From Platycnemis pennipes (taxonomy: Eukaryota; Arthropoda; Insecta; Odonata; Platycnemididae), in NCBI GenBank assembly GCA_933228895.1, contig OW121855.1:39632698-39696697 (forward strand): 64,000 nucleotides of DNA, read 5' to 3'. A program made the translations under genes and the position numbers. Under the pieces are notes generated by a model. The model worked only from the letters and a program-made list of their open reading frames with translations. It was not told where the DNA came from and searched no databases. Shown piece after piece: positions 48,285 to 60,014 of the stretch. Every line of letters begins with the position of its first letter. Position 1 is the stretch's first letter.

Positions 48285-50395
48285 ATTATTGCAATTCAAA
48301 TAACATTTAGTGAATAAATAATAATATTGAGAAATAAATACCGCATTTTGAATTAATTACGGTTTTATCCTTTAGAAAAAGACGGGTAGTGATGTTTCAT
48401 GTAAAGAGGGAACTTCGGGGACATAGAGGAAGACAAGTGGATGAATAATGTGGAAATTCAAGGCAATGTTTTATTGGATTTACGTTGCCAGTTCATCAAA
48501 ATAACCAAATTTTTATTCTTTGGCTGACTTGTAAATTAGTTTTACCTCAAAGTTTATCATTCTCTAATTCTTATATGTAGTCACACTTCCTCAACCTTTA
48601 ACGCCTGTCGTGCAAAGTTTTTTGCATAAAATTTGCATAATTGTCGTTGTAACTTGCAACATTGGCAGGGCCTTATCTTAACGATAATTTTAATATGTTT
48701 TTCCAAAGCCTGCTCTAATGACAACTCATTTTTATGGAGCAGCAAAAAACAAACGCCACTTTTGATCTCTTGAAGTTTTTGCTCCATATGAGGTATCTTG
48801 CTTTTCCTTTCATCTAGTCGTTAATTATGTATAATTAACTATCAATTGTCTAGCTTTTTGTGAGTCAAAATATGTATCTAATTTCCCGCACATGCAATGA
48901 AACTTGTAGGTCGCATATCTCCATTTTGACATTCTTTTCGTTTCTCGGAATTTGTTCTATCTCTGGCTTAAACCGTATTCTGAAAAATGTTAATCTCAAA
49001 ATTTCAGAAACTGTTTTACTTTACATTATTTGAGGAAGAAGACGGAAAGCTACTAATATTTGCAGTCATGCGTTTAAAAAATTATTATTGAATATCACAA
49101 TATATCTTGTATTTACGTAAATGAAACGTAAACTTAAAGTCAGTGATCGAATGACAGCCGTCTTATTGTTAGCACTAAATACGACGGAATCAAACCTGTC
49201 TGTGATCATTTAAAAAAAACTTCAAGCACAATTATTCAGAACGATATGTTTACGTTATCAAAGCCGTAGTTCACTGTCTTTAATTTCCCTAAATTAAATA
49301 AGTTATGGATGGCCGAGGAACTAAAAAAATTGTTAAAAATTTTATAATGTGGTGAACAATTGCTGTAATGTTAACGGGTGGTTCTGGCATCTCTGTGGAA
49401 GAGTTTCGTCATGATGAGGCATGATACTTTGTTCACGCACTGTGTATCTGCGTGGATTAATAATGTATTCTACCTCTTTATTCTATATTATGCTCATGCT
49501 GACATTTTCCTCATTCTAAAACATTATTAAGTTAGTATTTTTATCTGCACAGTAGAGAAATGTATTATGTAGAGTCCATCAAGTAATATATAAATCAATG
49601 TGCGTTTGAACCAAAATGAAAATAATATTTTAGGCCTTATGACTACGTGGACAATTACAGGATGATGCTACATTTTTTCTGCGCTGGCTTTTTATAATAT
49701 TCCTATATTAAGACACCAAATGTTAACTTGCGAATATTGTTTTCGCGAAATTCAATTCAGTTTTCGTGTTTGCATAGCAATCCAAATAATTGCTCAGTTG
49801 CAGATAATTAAACGTATTCAGCCGCCTACGTCACGACCCGAAGCGGTACGAAATACGAGTATATTTGTATAATTTTATTATTTTCTTTTATCCTTATTTT
49901 ATGTATGCATATATTGACTCATCCAGTGATCGAGTGCTCACATCAACGATCTTGTAATTTTGGGGCAATGACCGTCAGCTGAGGTCATTGGAACTATTAT
50001 AGATTGTTGGGTTGTTGGGTATTTTTATGAGTGCGTAGAATATTTTTATTTGCGGAAAGGGTGTAGGGTGGAGAGTCCACCCACTCGTATTTATTGGTCT
50101 TAATTCAATTAAAGGGTAAAACGAGCCTGTAGTTTAGCTCTGCATCCGTGAAGCGATGTAGTGAACACAAAAAGATCTTAACATAGGTCTAAATCAGGGA
50201 CCGGTAACTAGCTGATCCGAGTCACATCATTATTCGGAACTCTGAATGCATGGTACGTGGATCTTGTCGATGAGTTATTATAAGTACCAGTAATTTGGAT
50301 TTTTATTTTAGCGGAAATTCTCATTGCAAGTAGGGTACATTATTGTGCTTATCGGTGTACGCATTATGTTCTAATAAATTATTCGCCACTCTTTC
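48285..50395. other. AT-rich region, nothing recognised
   Basis: No supported feature on either strand. Confidence 0.35.
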
Positions 50396-50397
50396 AG

Positions 50398-50490
50398 AAT
50401 TGATTTAATTCCGGCGAGGAGATCGACGCATTGAAATAAATGTCTACATGGTTTGCAGCGGGGTCATTTTCATGATGCTGGTGGTCAGAG
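50398..50490 (+). other. Candidate exon with start codon
   Basis: A good acceptor (pyrimidine-rich CCACTCTTTCAG, AG at 50396-50397) and a near-consensus donor (CAGAG|GTAAGT, GT at 50491) bound 93 bp. An ATG at 50472 opens MMLVVR and leaves phase 1 at the donor, as in an exon joining 5' untranslated sequence to a short coding start. An alternative acceptor TTTGCAG lies at about 50453-50459. No partner exon is recognisable, so this may be chance; splice-like strings are frequent in 64 kb. Confidence 0.2.
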
Positions 50491-50499
50491 GTAAGTTAA

Positions 50500-51225
50500 A
50501 TTCACCGATATATTCCCGATATCATCTCAATTTTAAACAATGTAAAATACGTCGTTCATTCCTATCATGGTACATTAATTTAAAATAGTTTCATGCATGT
50601 CCATATTATCCCTGGAATCATTTTTTGCAACATGATGACATATTGTTCTTTAAAATATAAAGATTCTGTAAAATCTAATATATTCGTAATATTACATCTA
50701 AATTTCAATATATGCGACGCCAATAGCCTTTTATAGAACTTATCAAGCAGGCGATAGGTTTTGAGGGGAATTTTAATTGGTGCTTTTTATCTCATTTTTT
50801 CCTCTTTAATGCTTACGTACAGCAGCTCATTTTCAATCTCTTATTCATTTCAATCACCGCACGCTACAAATGATCATCATCTAACATCTAAGCCAGTTTT
50901 TTTATCTAAACCGGATTTTTGAAACATTTCTTTGCACATGAAAAAAAACTTGAGTTTAGTCCAAACTATTTGAATTAGGAGTGCATTTGTTTGTGAAGCT
51001 CCTTACTATTGTGCTAATAATAACTTGTTTAAATGGCAAATAAAACATCCGTGAGTACATGAAAAAATACGGAAAGTACATTTTCGAAATTGTTCGAGAT
51101 GAGCTCTTTTCAAAATCCTTAATTTTGTAGTAGTGTCTATGAATGGAATTTTAAAGGCGTCGAGACCAGAGTCTAAATCAAAACCTCTGGATCAGATGTA
51201 GTTGCCTCATTTTTGGGCAGACTCT
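50500..51225. other. AT-rich spacer, nothing recognised
   Basis: No supported feature. Confidence 0.35.
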
Positions 51226-51229
51226 CTTG

Positions 51230-52165
51230 CTTTATAAAAGTATTACGGCGCCCCTCTACCTTTTAACTTATTATACGCCCTTTGGCCGTTCTCCCTGGGC
51301 CATCGGAGTGGTATCGGAAGTATTGCGTGATGCATGGTGCTGGTGAGTTGAGTGATCGGATAAAAGGATAAAAGTGTTATCACGGAGGGAGGAAGGGGAG
51401 AAATGGACTCAATGACTGGTCATTTTCCTCCTCCCCGTCTCCCATTTTTTTTTCGCCGGGAAGTGAGGGGGCATCCCGGGGTGACGTGGCACTTTTTGCT
51501 CGTTTGCATGTCCTCCCTTCTGTCAGAAAAATAAAGAAAAAATAGGGGATAAATCTCCCTGTCGCACCGCTGAAACTAGCATGAGCTGCACGCAGGATAA
51601 AATCCCCCGCCATCCAGCCAGTCAGTCCCCTTCTGTCCCCATTGGTGAGGCTGGAGCCTTCTCCCGTTCCCTGCTCCAGGTTTCCCCGTCCTACACTCCC
51701 CGCCGCCCTGACCACTGCACTCCGCTCGGGAAACGCGTAGGACGGGCGAGCGGGTGACGAACGTTATTTCACGTCGGCGTGGGGAACAAGTGTAGGCGAG
51801 ACGAGTTCATAAGCGCGCATAGATGTTCTTCCAACTCTTTCCCCCTCTTGTCTATTTTCTCATTTTTACTCACCACCGTCCCAGGCAATCCCATTTTACC
51901 AGCATCGGATGTTACAGTGACGAGAGCGTTTGCGTCAGTTTATGGTTGCCCCGTGTCCGCCGATTTTATTTGTTTCCGTGTTATTTTTTTTCCGCTGCGT
52001 GTGATGGAGCGGTCTGCGTTTTCCCCTTTCCCGCAAAACACTTGCTCCGAATGGAATTAGCATTCCCTCTCCCCCCCATCCACACTTCCCTCAAGGGAAT
52101 GAACCTGGGTGAGTGTCCAAACGGGAAATATTTCAACGGCGAGACTGCGGATGCCGTGCAGTTGT
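51230..52165. promoter_or_regulatory. GC-rich, CpG-bearing patch
   Basis: CpG-bearing DNA between AT-rich flanks, with donor-like strings GCTG|GTGAGT (near 51341) and CTGG|GTGAGT (near 52109). Overlapping frames of 85-116 codons on both strands are compositional. Could hold a promoter or untranslated exon; no direct evidence. Confidence 0.28.
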
Positions 52166-52410
52166 TTTCATAATTTAGTTTTCTTTTATTTTTACCTTTA
52201 TTGGCAGCATGCAGCTGCATGATTACTGCCATTTGCAAAGATGAAACAAGGGTAAAAAGTCCCGTTCAATCACGACTCATTTTCCACAAAATCTTTTCAT
52301 TGAAGAATATGGGATGATAAAGGTTATACTGAGTCCTTGAAAACTGACAACGAATATGAATTGTTAAAAGCTCATGATATCATTAATTTTTGAGGTACGT
52401 GTGTTTTGCC

Positions 52411-52690
52411 TTATGAATATGTCAACTAGTTCATATTATATGTTGATTATTGCATTCACTCTTCATTAAACGCATTCATTGCATACAATGATTATGTTCA
52501 CGAGTTCATATTCTATGTTGATTATTGCATTCACTCTTCATTAAACGCATTCATTGCATACAATGATTATGTTCACGAGTTCATATTCTATGTTGATTAT
52601 TGCATTCACTCGTCATTAAACGCATTCATTGCATACAATGATTATGTTCACGAGTTCATATTCTATGTTGATTATTGCATTCGCTCGTCA
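52411..52690 (+). repeat. 75-bp minisatellite, about 3.7 copies
   Basis: TGTTGATTATTGCATTCACT starts at 52441, 52516, 52591 and (one change) 52666, exactly 75 bp apart. Central units differ by single bases (CTCTTC versus CTCGTC); the first unit is more diverged at its start (ACTAGTTC for ACGAGTTC). Near-identity of units implies recent expansion or homogenisation. Confidence 0.95.
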
Positions 52691-52694
52691 TCCA

Positions 52695-54895
52695 TTTCAT
52701 AGCATGATGGAGGTGTGGTTTCTTTGCAATTCACATAATTTCCAGGGAGTGAATTATAATACTTAATTTCTTCAACGTTAACACCTACGTTTTTAAGAGT
52801 TTCTTGCCTTTTAATGTCTTTTTCTAACCAGTGTTATTTCAGTGGTATTATTTGACTTGCGTCACTCTTGAAAGAGGGGTCTTTCCATTTAATTCGTTAA
52901 AAATGTTGGTTTATTCAGAATTTAAAAAAAACTCAGGTGTGGTTAAAGTTACTTTTTAAGTATGGCTGCTGATGAAGAACTCATTATTATATGATAAAAG
53001 GTGCAGCCAGCGGGTTTGAAAACTTTTTGTCGAGCATCATGGCTTCTGTATCAGCATCATCCAACTCCAAAATTGATTGAATCATTCCTTTTATTTCATT
53101 ATTTGTACACCATGGAATTGTGGTTTTCCATGCTACACAAGTTTACATGCATTTTCTGTTTTTAGTGTTTTCAGATTATGATAAAAACGGCTATTACTTT
53201 CAGTCTTTATCATGAATTATTTGTCTTCTCCTTCACAGTCCATCTGTTTTAGAGCAAGGGAATCAGGTTTGGTTTCCAATTTCTATTGTTGACTTTTAGC
53301 CTCACTGCCTTCCTGCTACATGAGCTGAGGTCTATGCAGTCGTCTCAATTACATTTTTTCGGCATTTTATTGATGTAATTGTGCGTTTTTCGTGCTGAAA
53401 GATAAGTTTAATCATGGACGTATTCCTGCCTCATCCGTTTTTATTCCAAGCCTGCAGACCGAATCTTAATGACCAATTCTATTCTATTGCTTGTATCGGT
53501 TTCGTTTTACTATAGATAGAACACCACAAAACAAAACAGGCAAAACTCTTACAAGACAGAATGTCATTTCTTTTGATTCTTTCATGTGGAAGTTCTGATG
53601 GTGGTGTTGGCATATGAATGTTTAAGACATTTTTATCTTGGTGAGCGCTCTAGAAGGCAATATCACGTTTGCCCTGGGAAATATTCCGAATGCGCTGTTG
53701 TATTTTTGTAGAAACAGGGATTTTGCCTTGGCAAGTGGTTTTTCTTTTGACTTTGGGAAAGACTGCATTTTTCTGGGTCACACGCCTTTTGTTCAATGCC
53801 TGAAGCATTCTCGTGCACTGCTCTTACCTTTAGTAACCATTCCCTATCCACCGCGAGGCCTTTGGAATGGGCCTTTATTGTTGGTAGTACTTACGTAAGT
53901 AACGGCGCGGCGTTTGTTCGGTGACCGTGATAAGAGCCATGTATGTTCATATCTGCGTCAACACTTATAAAAGTGATTCTTTCCATTGCCTAGAATACCA
54001 TTACTTATTAATTTTCCTTACTGCCTCCATTGTTTGCTGTGAATGTAGCTGACTTTCTTGCCATGTGTAAATGTTTTTTGGGTTATGAGATGAAATGAAT
54101 TTAGGATTACGAGATTTTAGTGGGTGATTGTGAGAAAGTTACTATGATTTTTGAGCATTTTTGTTTGAGAAAGATGGGAAAGATCTTACCAAGCAATGGC
54201 GCCTACGGCCTGAGTGCGACCCGCGGCCTTTTTATCGGCCGACAGCGGTGTAACCGAGGGAATGGTGTTTCAGGTAATGGCTGGCGGGAGACGTTTCCCG
54301 TTTTTGTATAGAGTGTGCTATATGAACAGAGTCAGGTGGAAACTCAGTCATATTGTTTAAAGTAACGTAATATTTTGGATACTCGTAGGCAATAATTGCG
54401 TGTTTCTTGAATTTATGAGTAAGAAGAGAGTGATTTGTAGCTATGACATTCAGCATTCTTCTTCAACAATTTTTCAAACAGAATTATTAACTTTTTCTTA
54501 TTTTTACAAGATAATTCAATAGTTTTTTCTACACCCATAATGTTTTACGTATAGCCTAAAAATTAATCATCTCAACGTATACGTTGACGGTATTAGGTGC
54601 ACGACCAACGATAACTAAAATTTTGGAGAAGATAATCTGAAAAATTCCTTAGTATCCTGATGTTCTGTCCTTTCTAAGTCATATTGCCGTTCAATGTTTT
54701 CCATTATTTGCAAACCGAAACCGTAAATCGTAGCATTATTGTTGGTCCCATCGATAGGCGATTTGTTATACACTTCGAAACGGAGCCTTTAGTCGCGAAC
54801 GTTTTCGTCGGAAGTCAAAGGCATATGCCTACCGACAGCGGCGAGAAAATAGAAAAAAAATTCTTTTTTGGCGTATTCGATCCCGGACTGATGCC
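52695..54895. other. AT-rich region, nothing recognised
   Basis: A perfect 16-bp palindrome TCAACGTATACGTTGA lies at 54572-54587. Otherwise no supported feature; the 86-codon frame at 53638 has no recognisable motif. Confidence 0.35.
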
Positions 54896-54899
54896 GTAG

Positions 54900-55950
54900 A
54901 AAGGTCAAAGAGGTTCCGCAAAGAGGAAGAAGAAAGGGGACAAGGTTGTGTATTCGGGGTCAGCGGAAGGACGAGAAAGGTCCGGATCATGTAGGGCGAT
55001 CGAGGACTGGATTAAAATGAAGGGAGAAAAAGAGACAAAGTAGAAGTGAGGCGAGCGATCAAAAGCAGAGTTTTTGGAGGGAAAAAAATAAAGAGTCACG
55101 TTAACATTTTGTGTGTGTGAATGCGAGTGTTTGCGTGGGCAAGGGCAACGAGGGAGCCGAGAGGGGGAGGAGGGAAGGGGGAGGGGGGGGAGAGGGTTTT
55201 TAGCGGGTGATATTGTTGGAAGGGATCAAGGCTTAATCGGTCGGAACGCATCGATTGTCGGTGCCCCTCTCCACTCGCCAGCACCTCCCCCACGTCCGCC
55301 CCCTGTTTACCAGCGGGGTGCCTGATTTAGGACCCCCACCAGAGGTTGGGGGGAGTTTGGAATGGGCGCGTGTTTTGGAGTGACCGAGTCGAGTGGGAGT
55401 GCGAGGGCATCGCTTAATAAAACAGGGAAAGGGACGTGGCGGAGCATTTGCGACCAAAAGGGTCAGATCTGTCGCGGTGACCGAGTGCTCCGGGAACACA
55501 ATGGATATGTTATCCCGGCAGCGCCGCGGAATGTTTATTATCGCCGGTTAAATAAATATAATTGACGCGATCGGGTGTTTACGACGGGGTGTGGGGGAAG
55601 GGAGGGGTTTGCCGCGGGAAGGCATTTGTTTTGCCGCCCCTAGATGCCCGCGGTTCTCCTCTTTGAGTGGTGAGTGTGCGCGAGGGTGCGTTTATGTGCG
55701 TGGTTGGCGTCGAACGGTTTAAGTCGATTCCGGTGCCGTGGGATAAAGGCAAGCCGGGAGAGTAGTCGGAATGTTACCGCGATCTCTCGCTGCACTAGTG
55801 CGAGCCGATGCATTGTTTTGCAAGACATAAACCAATCCAAATCGGATTGATTCATGCGGGGTGGCGTTTGCGTGCTCCCGTTTAGAGCGGACTCTGCAGA
55901 TTTTCGTAATTCTTTGGGGTGTGCGTCTGGTAGAAGCAACACAAAATGAT
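54900..55950. promoter_or_regulatory. GC-rich, CpG-bearing patch with strong purine skew
   Basis: The left part (54900-55250) is purine-rich on the plus strand; the middle (55200-55600) is CpG-dense. Short frames on both strands overlap and have low complexity. No promoter element beyond composition was identified. Confidence 0.3.
55163..55196 (+). repeat. G-run cluster, potential G-quadruplex
   Basis: Runs GGGGG, GGG, GGGGG and a longer G run within about 35 bases satisfy the four-run rule for quadruplex formation. Confidence 0.65.
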
Positions 55951-55954
55951 CTGG

Positions 55955-56710
55955 TATTCCGATTGTTTTTGGGGAATAAATTTTCCTAATATCCGTTCTC
56001 TAGGTGAAAACTGACAGAAAGGGATATTTTCGCAAACATCGTGCGTTTGTAACAAAACCTATGAAAACTGGCATTATTGCGTTAAGCTCCTACGATAACT
56101 AATAGAGTGAACTCTCGCTACCTATAATATTGTACTCATTTCACATTTGTATTTTATTTCTGGTGTGGGGTTTCAGCTCCGGATTTATCTCCAACTCCTA
56201 ATTATCTCTAATAACAACTAATAATCTCCAACTAATGACGTCCTTCGTACTCTGCACAATCCATTAGGATGGATATATTTTTTTGTCCCTAATAATGTCA
56301 TTGATATAATGCCTTAGGAACCATACTATGCTCACTGTGGGAGATCTGTTTACTGTGTGGTAGCTAGAGTATTGATGTCTCCCCTACGGATCGGATCTAA
56401 TCACGGCATTGGCAGAAATTTGTCATTGGTACACATTTCTTATGTGCTGTGTGGGGAACCCTTCAAGCTCTGTAGGTACTTTGGAGAGGACGTTAAACGG
56501 TAGGCAGCTTGGCAGTTTTCGTTAAGAGTTTACCTAATGCCAACGCCAGTTTTCACTCCACCCGTCGTTCATTCCCTGAAAACCCCTACCTCTATGCAAT
56601 TAGCCATTTTCTTTTATAAACGCAAATGACCTCAGGTTTTGGTCACCTCCAACAAATGAATATTTGAAAATTCCGTGCCCATATTCTATTTTGTCTATCA
56701 TTTCTCATAA
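55955..56710. other. AT-rich spacer, nothing recognised
   Basis: CTCCAACT and CTAATAA-type short repeats near 56190-56240; otherwise nothing supported. Confidence 0.35.
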
Positions 56711-56712
56711 AG

Positions 56713-56725
56713 CAATGATAGACGA
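56713..56725 (+). repeat. Flanking direct repeat, left (13 bp)
   Basis: CAATGATAGACGA, identical to 56927-56939; probable target duplication of the hairpin element. Confidence 0.7.
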
Positions 56726-56926
56726 CTTGTTATATGTTTTTTGGGTTGTTCGCGTCTTGTTAACTGGTTTGAGGGTGGCCGACGTTTCCTCTCCTTTGCC
56801 GGAGACTTCCTCAGGGCTCCTCAGAGAGGAAACGTCGGCCACCCTCAAACCAGTTAACAAGACGCGGACAACCCAAAAAACATATAACAAGTCATAATAT
56901 GGACCGCGAAAGTTTTAACGACTTGA
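56726..56926. mobile_element. Hairpin element H4, 70-bp arms, 201 bp
   Basis: Arms 56724-56793 and 56824-56893 are inverted complements with a single mismatch (TTGTTCGCG versus TTGTCCGCG), so nearly the whole unit is one long hairpin with a 30-nt loop. A 33-nt tail follows the right arm to 56926. Direct 13-bp repeats lie just outside. On the minus strand the centre reads CTGAGGA, a stem TCTCC/GGAGA around GGCAAA, then GGAAACGTCGG. Near-identity of the arms suggests a young insertion or gene conversion between arms. The open frames of 77 and 61 codons on opposite strands are mirror images of the palindrome, not genes. Confidence 0.85.
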
Positions 56927-56939
56927 CAATGATAGACGA
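56927..56939 (+). repeat. Flanking direct repeat, right (13 bp)
   Basis: Identical to 56713-56725. Confidence 0.7.
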
Positions 56940-59120
56940 TTCAAAAATTAACTTTCATTTTTCTTCCTACTACAAAATTTTGGGAAATATTCGTCCTTTG
57001 GCTGCACATCATCATCTATCATCTTCGATAATTTTTGGAAGCATTCAGCATTTCGATATTACATATATCGTAGTAGTCTATTTATCTCCGCTCCGAAGCC
57101 TCTATTTGTGTTTAGAGATAGTGTTTTTCATTGATTCATACTCATAGTTGTAATCTCACGATTCCTATTTTATCTGTCAGCCTTTGAGGCATCCTGGGGG
57201 ATCGCTTGGCCAATAGCTTCCCCAGACGGAGAAAGGAGCTCGAAGCATTTTTGTGACTGGTGACATTTTTACTCGGCTCCTCACCCTCCAGTATTTGATA
57301 GTGCGAAAGAGAAAATCGTATACAAACAGACAACCTATGTTGGAACTAAAGAGTGCATGCTCACGGAGCTATTTTAGGACGAGCGTTTTAAAGAGCAGTG
57401 GGTGAAAATTCGAAAAATTGGCGTCGAAAAAAAATATATATTTCGTTTCATCCTGATTTAACGTGAAAGTTTCTTTGTACTCTAGTTTCTCTGTCTTCTC
57501 CATTCAATGTTCCTAGTCTATTTTTCTATTAGAGTAGTCATTTCATTTATGCAAATGTTGCATTTACTTGATTAAAAATGAGCATTATTGGTTGCTTTCA
57601 TTTGAAACTCAATCAACTTATAATGTTGGCATTCAATAGTATTATTGTTTTGAAGCAGTAAATAGCGTCTAAAGATTCTTAGCTCCTCTAAACTTGAGTA
57701 ATGTAGCAATTTATTTGAAATTTAAACACGATTTATTTTATTCTGCCCATGAAGTTTTTTAAAGTGGCGTGAAAAATTCTGGGATTAATCGATTTTTCGT
57801 TTTCATGAGCATGGAGCGTAAATGAAGTAGGCCGAAAATGAATTTGTAAATGAATGAGCGATTTAACTTATCGCCACACCCTCCCCTTTATTATGATTGT
57901 ATCTCAAACAAGAATTTGAGTCAGTCACTTGGACACAGGGTGTGAAGTAGTTTTATCGTTCGAATTTTGCTGCACCCGTGAGGAAAATCATTCATTTAAA
58001 TATTTGGGTAGTTTATCCTAGAGTAAAAATAGATTCTGAATGGATTTTATGGGTTTACGTGATTTCTAAACCCATTTACGATCTGTAATATGGGCATTGG
58101 ATTCCGGTAGTTAAATTAATTTTACATCAACATTAAGTAGATGACCCGGACGTTTTTCTATTACTAAACCTTTGAGATTCTTTGATTCCAGGCTGTTTTT
58201 AGGAGAATATTATCGTGGAATGAATGGCTTGATATGGATGGATGGTTGAAATCACCCCGCGCATGCCTCAGCCTGTAAATCACACTGCTTCGTGCATCAG
58301 CCTATCGTCCACACTTTCCTCTTGTGTCGGTGCCGGCTAATGTCCCCCGTAGGTGGGAGGCTTGACGAGAGGAGTCGGAAAAATGATTTTTGTTCCCAGT
58401 TTTGGAGATGGTCGAGAGGGTTTGAAAAGATGGAGAGAGCCAAAGAGGGAGAGAGAGGGTAAGAATTACTATGGGATCGAGAGAGAGAGAAGATGGGATG
58501 CTGCGTGTTTCTCAGTCATGTGAACACCAAGGAGAGAGAGAGAGAGAGAAGGAGCGACTCTCACCACGCATTCTCATCACGAGCCCGTTCAACCCTGTCT
58601 GATGGTCCCTTCATCCCTCGTCCACGCTCCTTTCCACCTCCTGCCTGCAACCCATTTTGTGGTTCCCCCATTCCCCCTCATTCCATCCTACAATTCCCTC
58701 GCCTTCCCTTCAATCAGTTTCACATTTATAATATGTCCCCAGCTATGTCCTCCCTACCTTCCAAACCCCTCCTTTCACGTCCATCTCTTTTGACGCGTGC
58801 CATCTCGAATTTTGTCAGTATGCTCGTGGGAAAAGTGGGTATGTTTATAAAGGTTTATACGAAAGCTGACAGAGAACTAGACTAGTGTTTTTGGTGAAAA
58901 AGTGGCTTTCTGGGCGTATCTAGTCCTCCTTCTTAAGTGACATATTTGGTTTATCATATTTAAGGTTAGTAGGTGTTTGGTGTGGGATCTAGACTTTTGC
59001 TGACTATGTAGAGTATAGAAGAACTTTGTAGTGCATGCGATAATACCAAGAAATGTAAAACAGAAGAAATGGTGTTTTCAGAAAATAAATGTTTTGAGGG
59101 GGAGGTAAGAGGTGTTGGAA
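56940..59120. other. AT-rich region with a short GA-rich, GC-richer patch
   Basis: 58230-58800 is less AT-rich, with GA tracts and a pyrimidine-rich stretch giving a 130-codon frame (58493-58885) that begins inside the GA tract and shows no domain; rejected as a gene. Nothing else supported. Confidence 0.35.
58479..58550 (+). repeat. (GA)n simple repeats
   Basis: Two GA tracts, 58479-58491 and 58531-58549, separated by unique sequence. Confidence 0.85.
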
Positions 59121-59126
59121 CGAAGT

Positions 59127-59287
59127 AGACTTAGTACATATTCCACAAATTTATTTTAAACCCAACTTGTATTGAGGTTAGCACGTCATATTTAAGGGTA
59201 CAATCTCCGAAGTTTCTGGAAGTGCAAGTCACATATAACAAAATCTTGGGGGTGGGGTGAAAAGTGGTTGAGGGAGGAAAATCCAAT
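59127..59287 (+). repeat. Direct repeat, left copy (about 161 bp)
   Basis: Matches 59607-59769 at all but about ten positions. Shared landmarks include ACTTAGTAC, CCACAAATTTATTTTAAACC, GGTTAGCACGTCATATTTAA and TTGAGGGAGGAAAA. Confidence 0.9.
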
Positions 59288-59606
59288 GTCAGAACGAAGG
59301 TTTCTGCGGTGATGGTTTGATCTTTGCATTTTTTTTTCTTTGAAACTGTTGTCCACAAGCCAATTGACGCGAAGGAAAACCCGAAAAAAATGCAGAGATC
59401 ATGGTAAGAGGACATTGGTGGTTTAATACGTCGGATGGTGAATATTTCTTTGAGGATCCATTACAATCTAATAGGATGTGAATTGAGGTTGCACACTGAT
59501 ACCAGAATAACTTCAATGGATGGATAGACATGGAACACGGATATCGTAAAACTTCATATGTTGCAGGCTCAACTTTGTGGAGTGATGGCATAGTGGGATA
59601 AATTAT

Positions 59607-59769
59607 GTACTTAGTACGTATTCCACAAATTTATTTTAAACCCAACTTATATTGAGGTTAGCACGTCATATTTAAGGGTACAATCTCCGAAGTTTCTGGA
59701 AATGCAAGTCACATATATATAAAAATCTTGGGGGGTGGGGTGAAAAGTTTTTGAGGGAGGAAAACCCAA
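59607..59769 (+). repeat. Direct repeat, right copy (about 163 bp)
   Basis: Second copy of 59127-59287, starting 480 bp downstream. Confidence 0.9.
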
Positions 59770-60014
59770 TACGGTGTCGAAGAAGTTAGACGTAGGATAG
59801 TGGTTTGGGGGTAGGAGAGAGAAGGGGAGAATTGTAAATCACCAACTGTCAGGGTGAAGGAAGTGACTGCGGAAGGTCATGGTGCAACATGGAGGTAAAA
59901 GGAGAACATTTAAAATCACAAGAATCATTTAAAACGAATGCATCATGAACCCCTTGTCTCTTAAAAAATTCTAAATTCTCTAAAAAATCCAGTCCTTTGT
60001 CATTTATATATAAA

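Larger units (their letters stand above)
59127..59769. mobile_element. Possible small terminal-direct-repeat element (643 bp)
   Basis: Two 160-bp direct repeats flank a 320-bp unique middle, the size range of terminal-repeat retrotransposons in miniature. The right copy starts TGTACTTAG and ends ACCCA (TG...CA like an LTR); the left copy starts TAGACTTAG and ends TCCA. I could not find a clear primer-binding site, polypurine tract or target duplication, so a plain local duplication is equally possible. The minus-strand 100-codon frame in the middle shows no retroviral motif. Confidence 0.35.

Noticed and set aside
56664..56897. 77-codon plus and 61-codon minus frames with almost the same peptide
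   Set aside because: They are the two arms of the same palindrome, not genes.
58493..58885. 130-codon plus-strand frame
   Set aside because: Begins inside a GA simple repeat and continues through a pyrimidine-rich tract; no domain.
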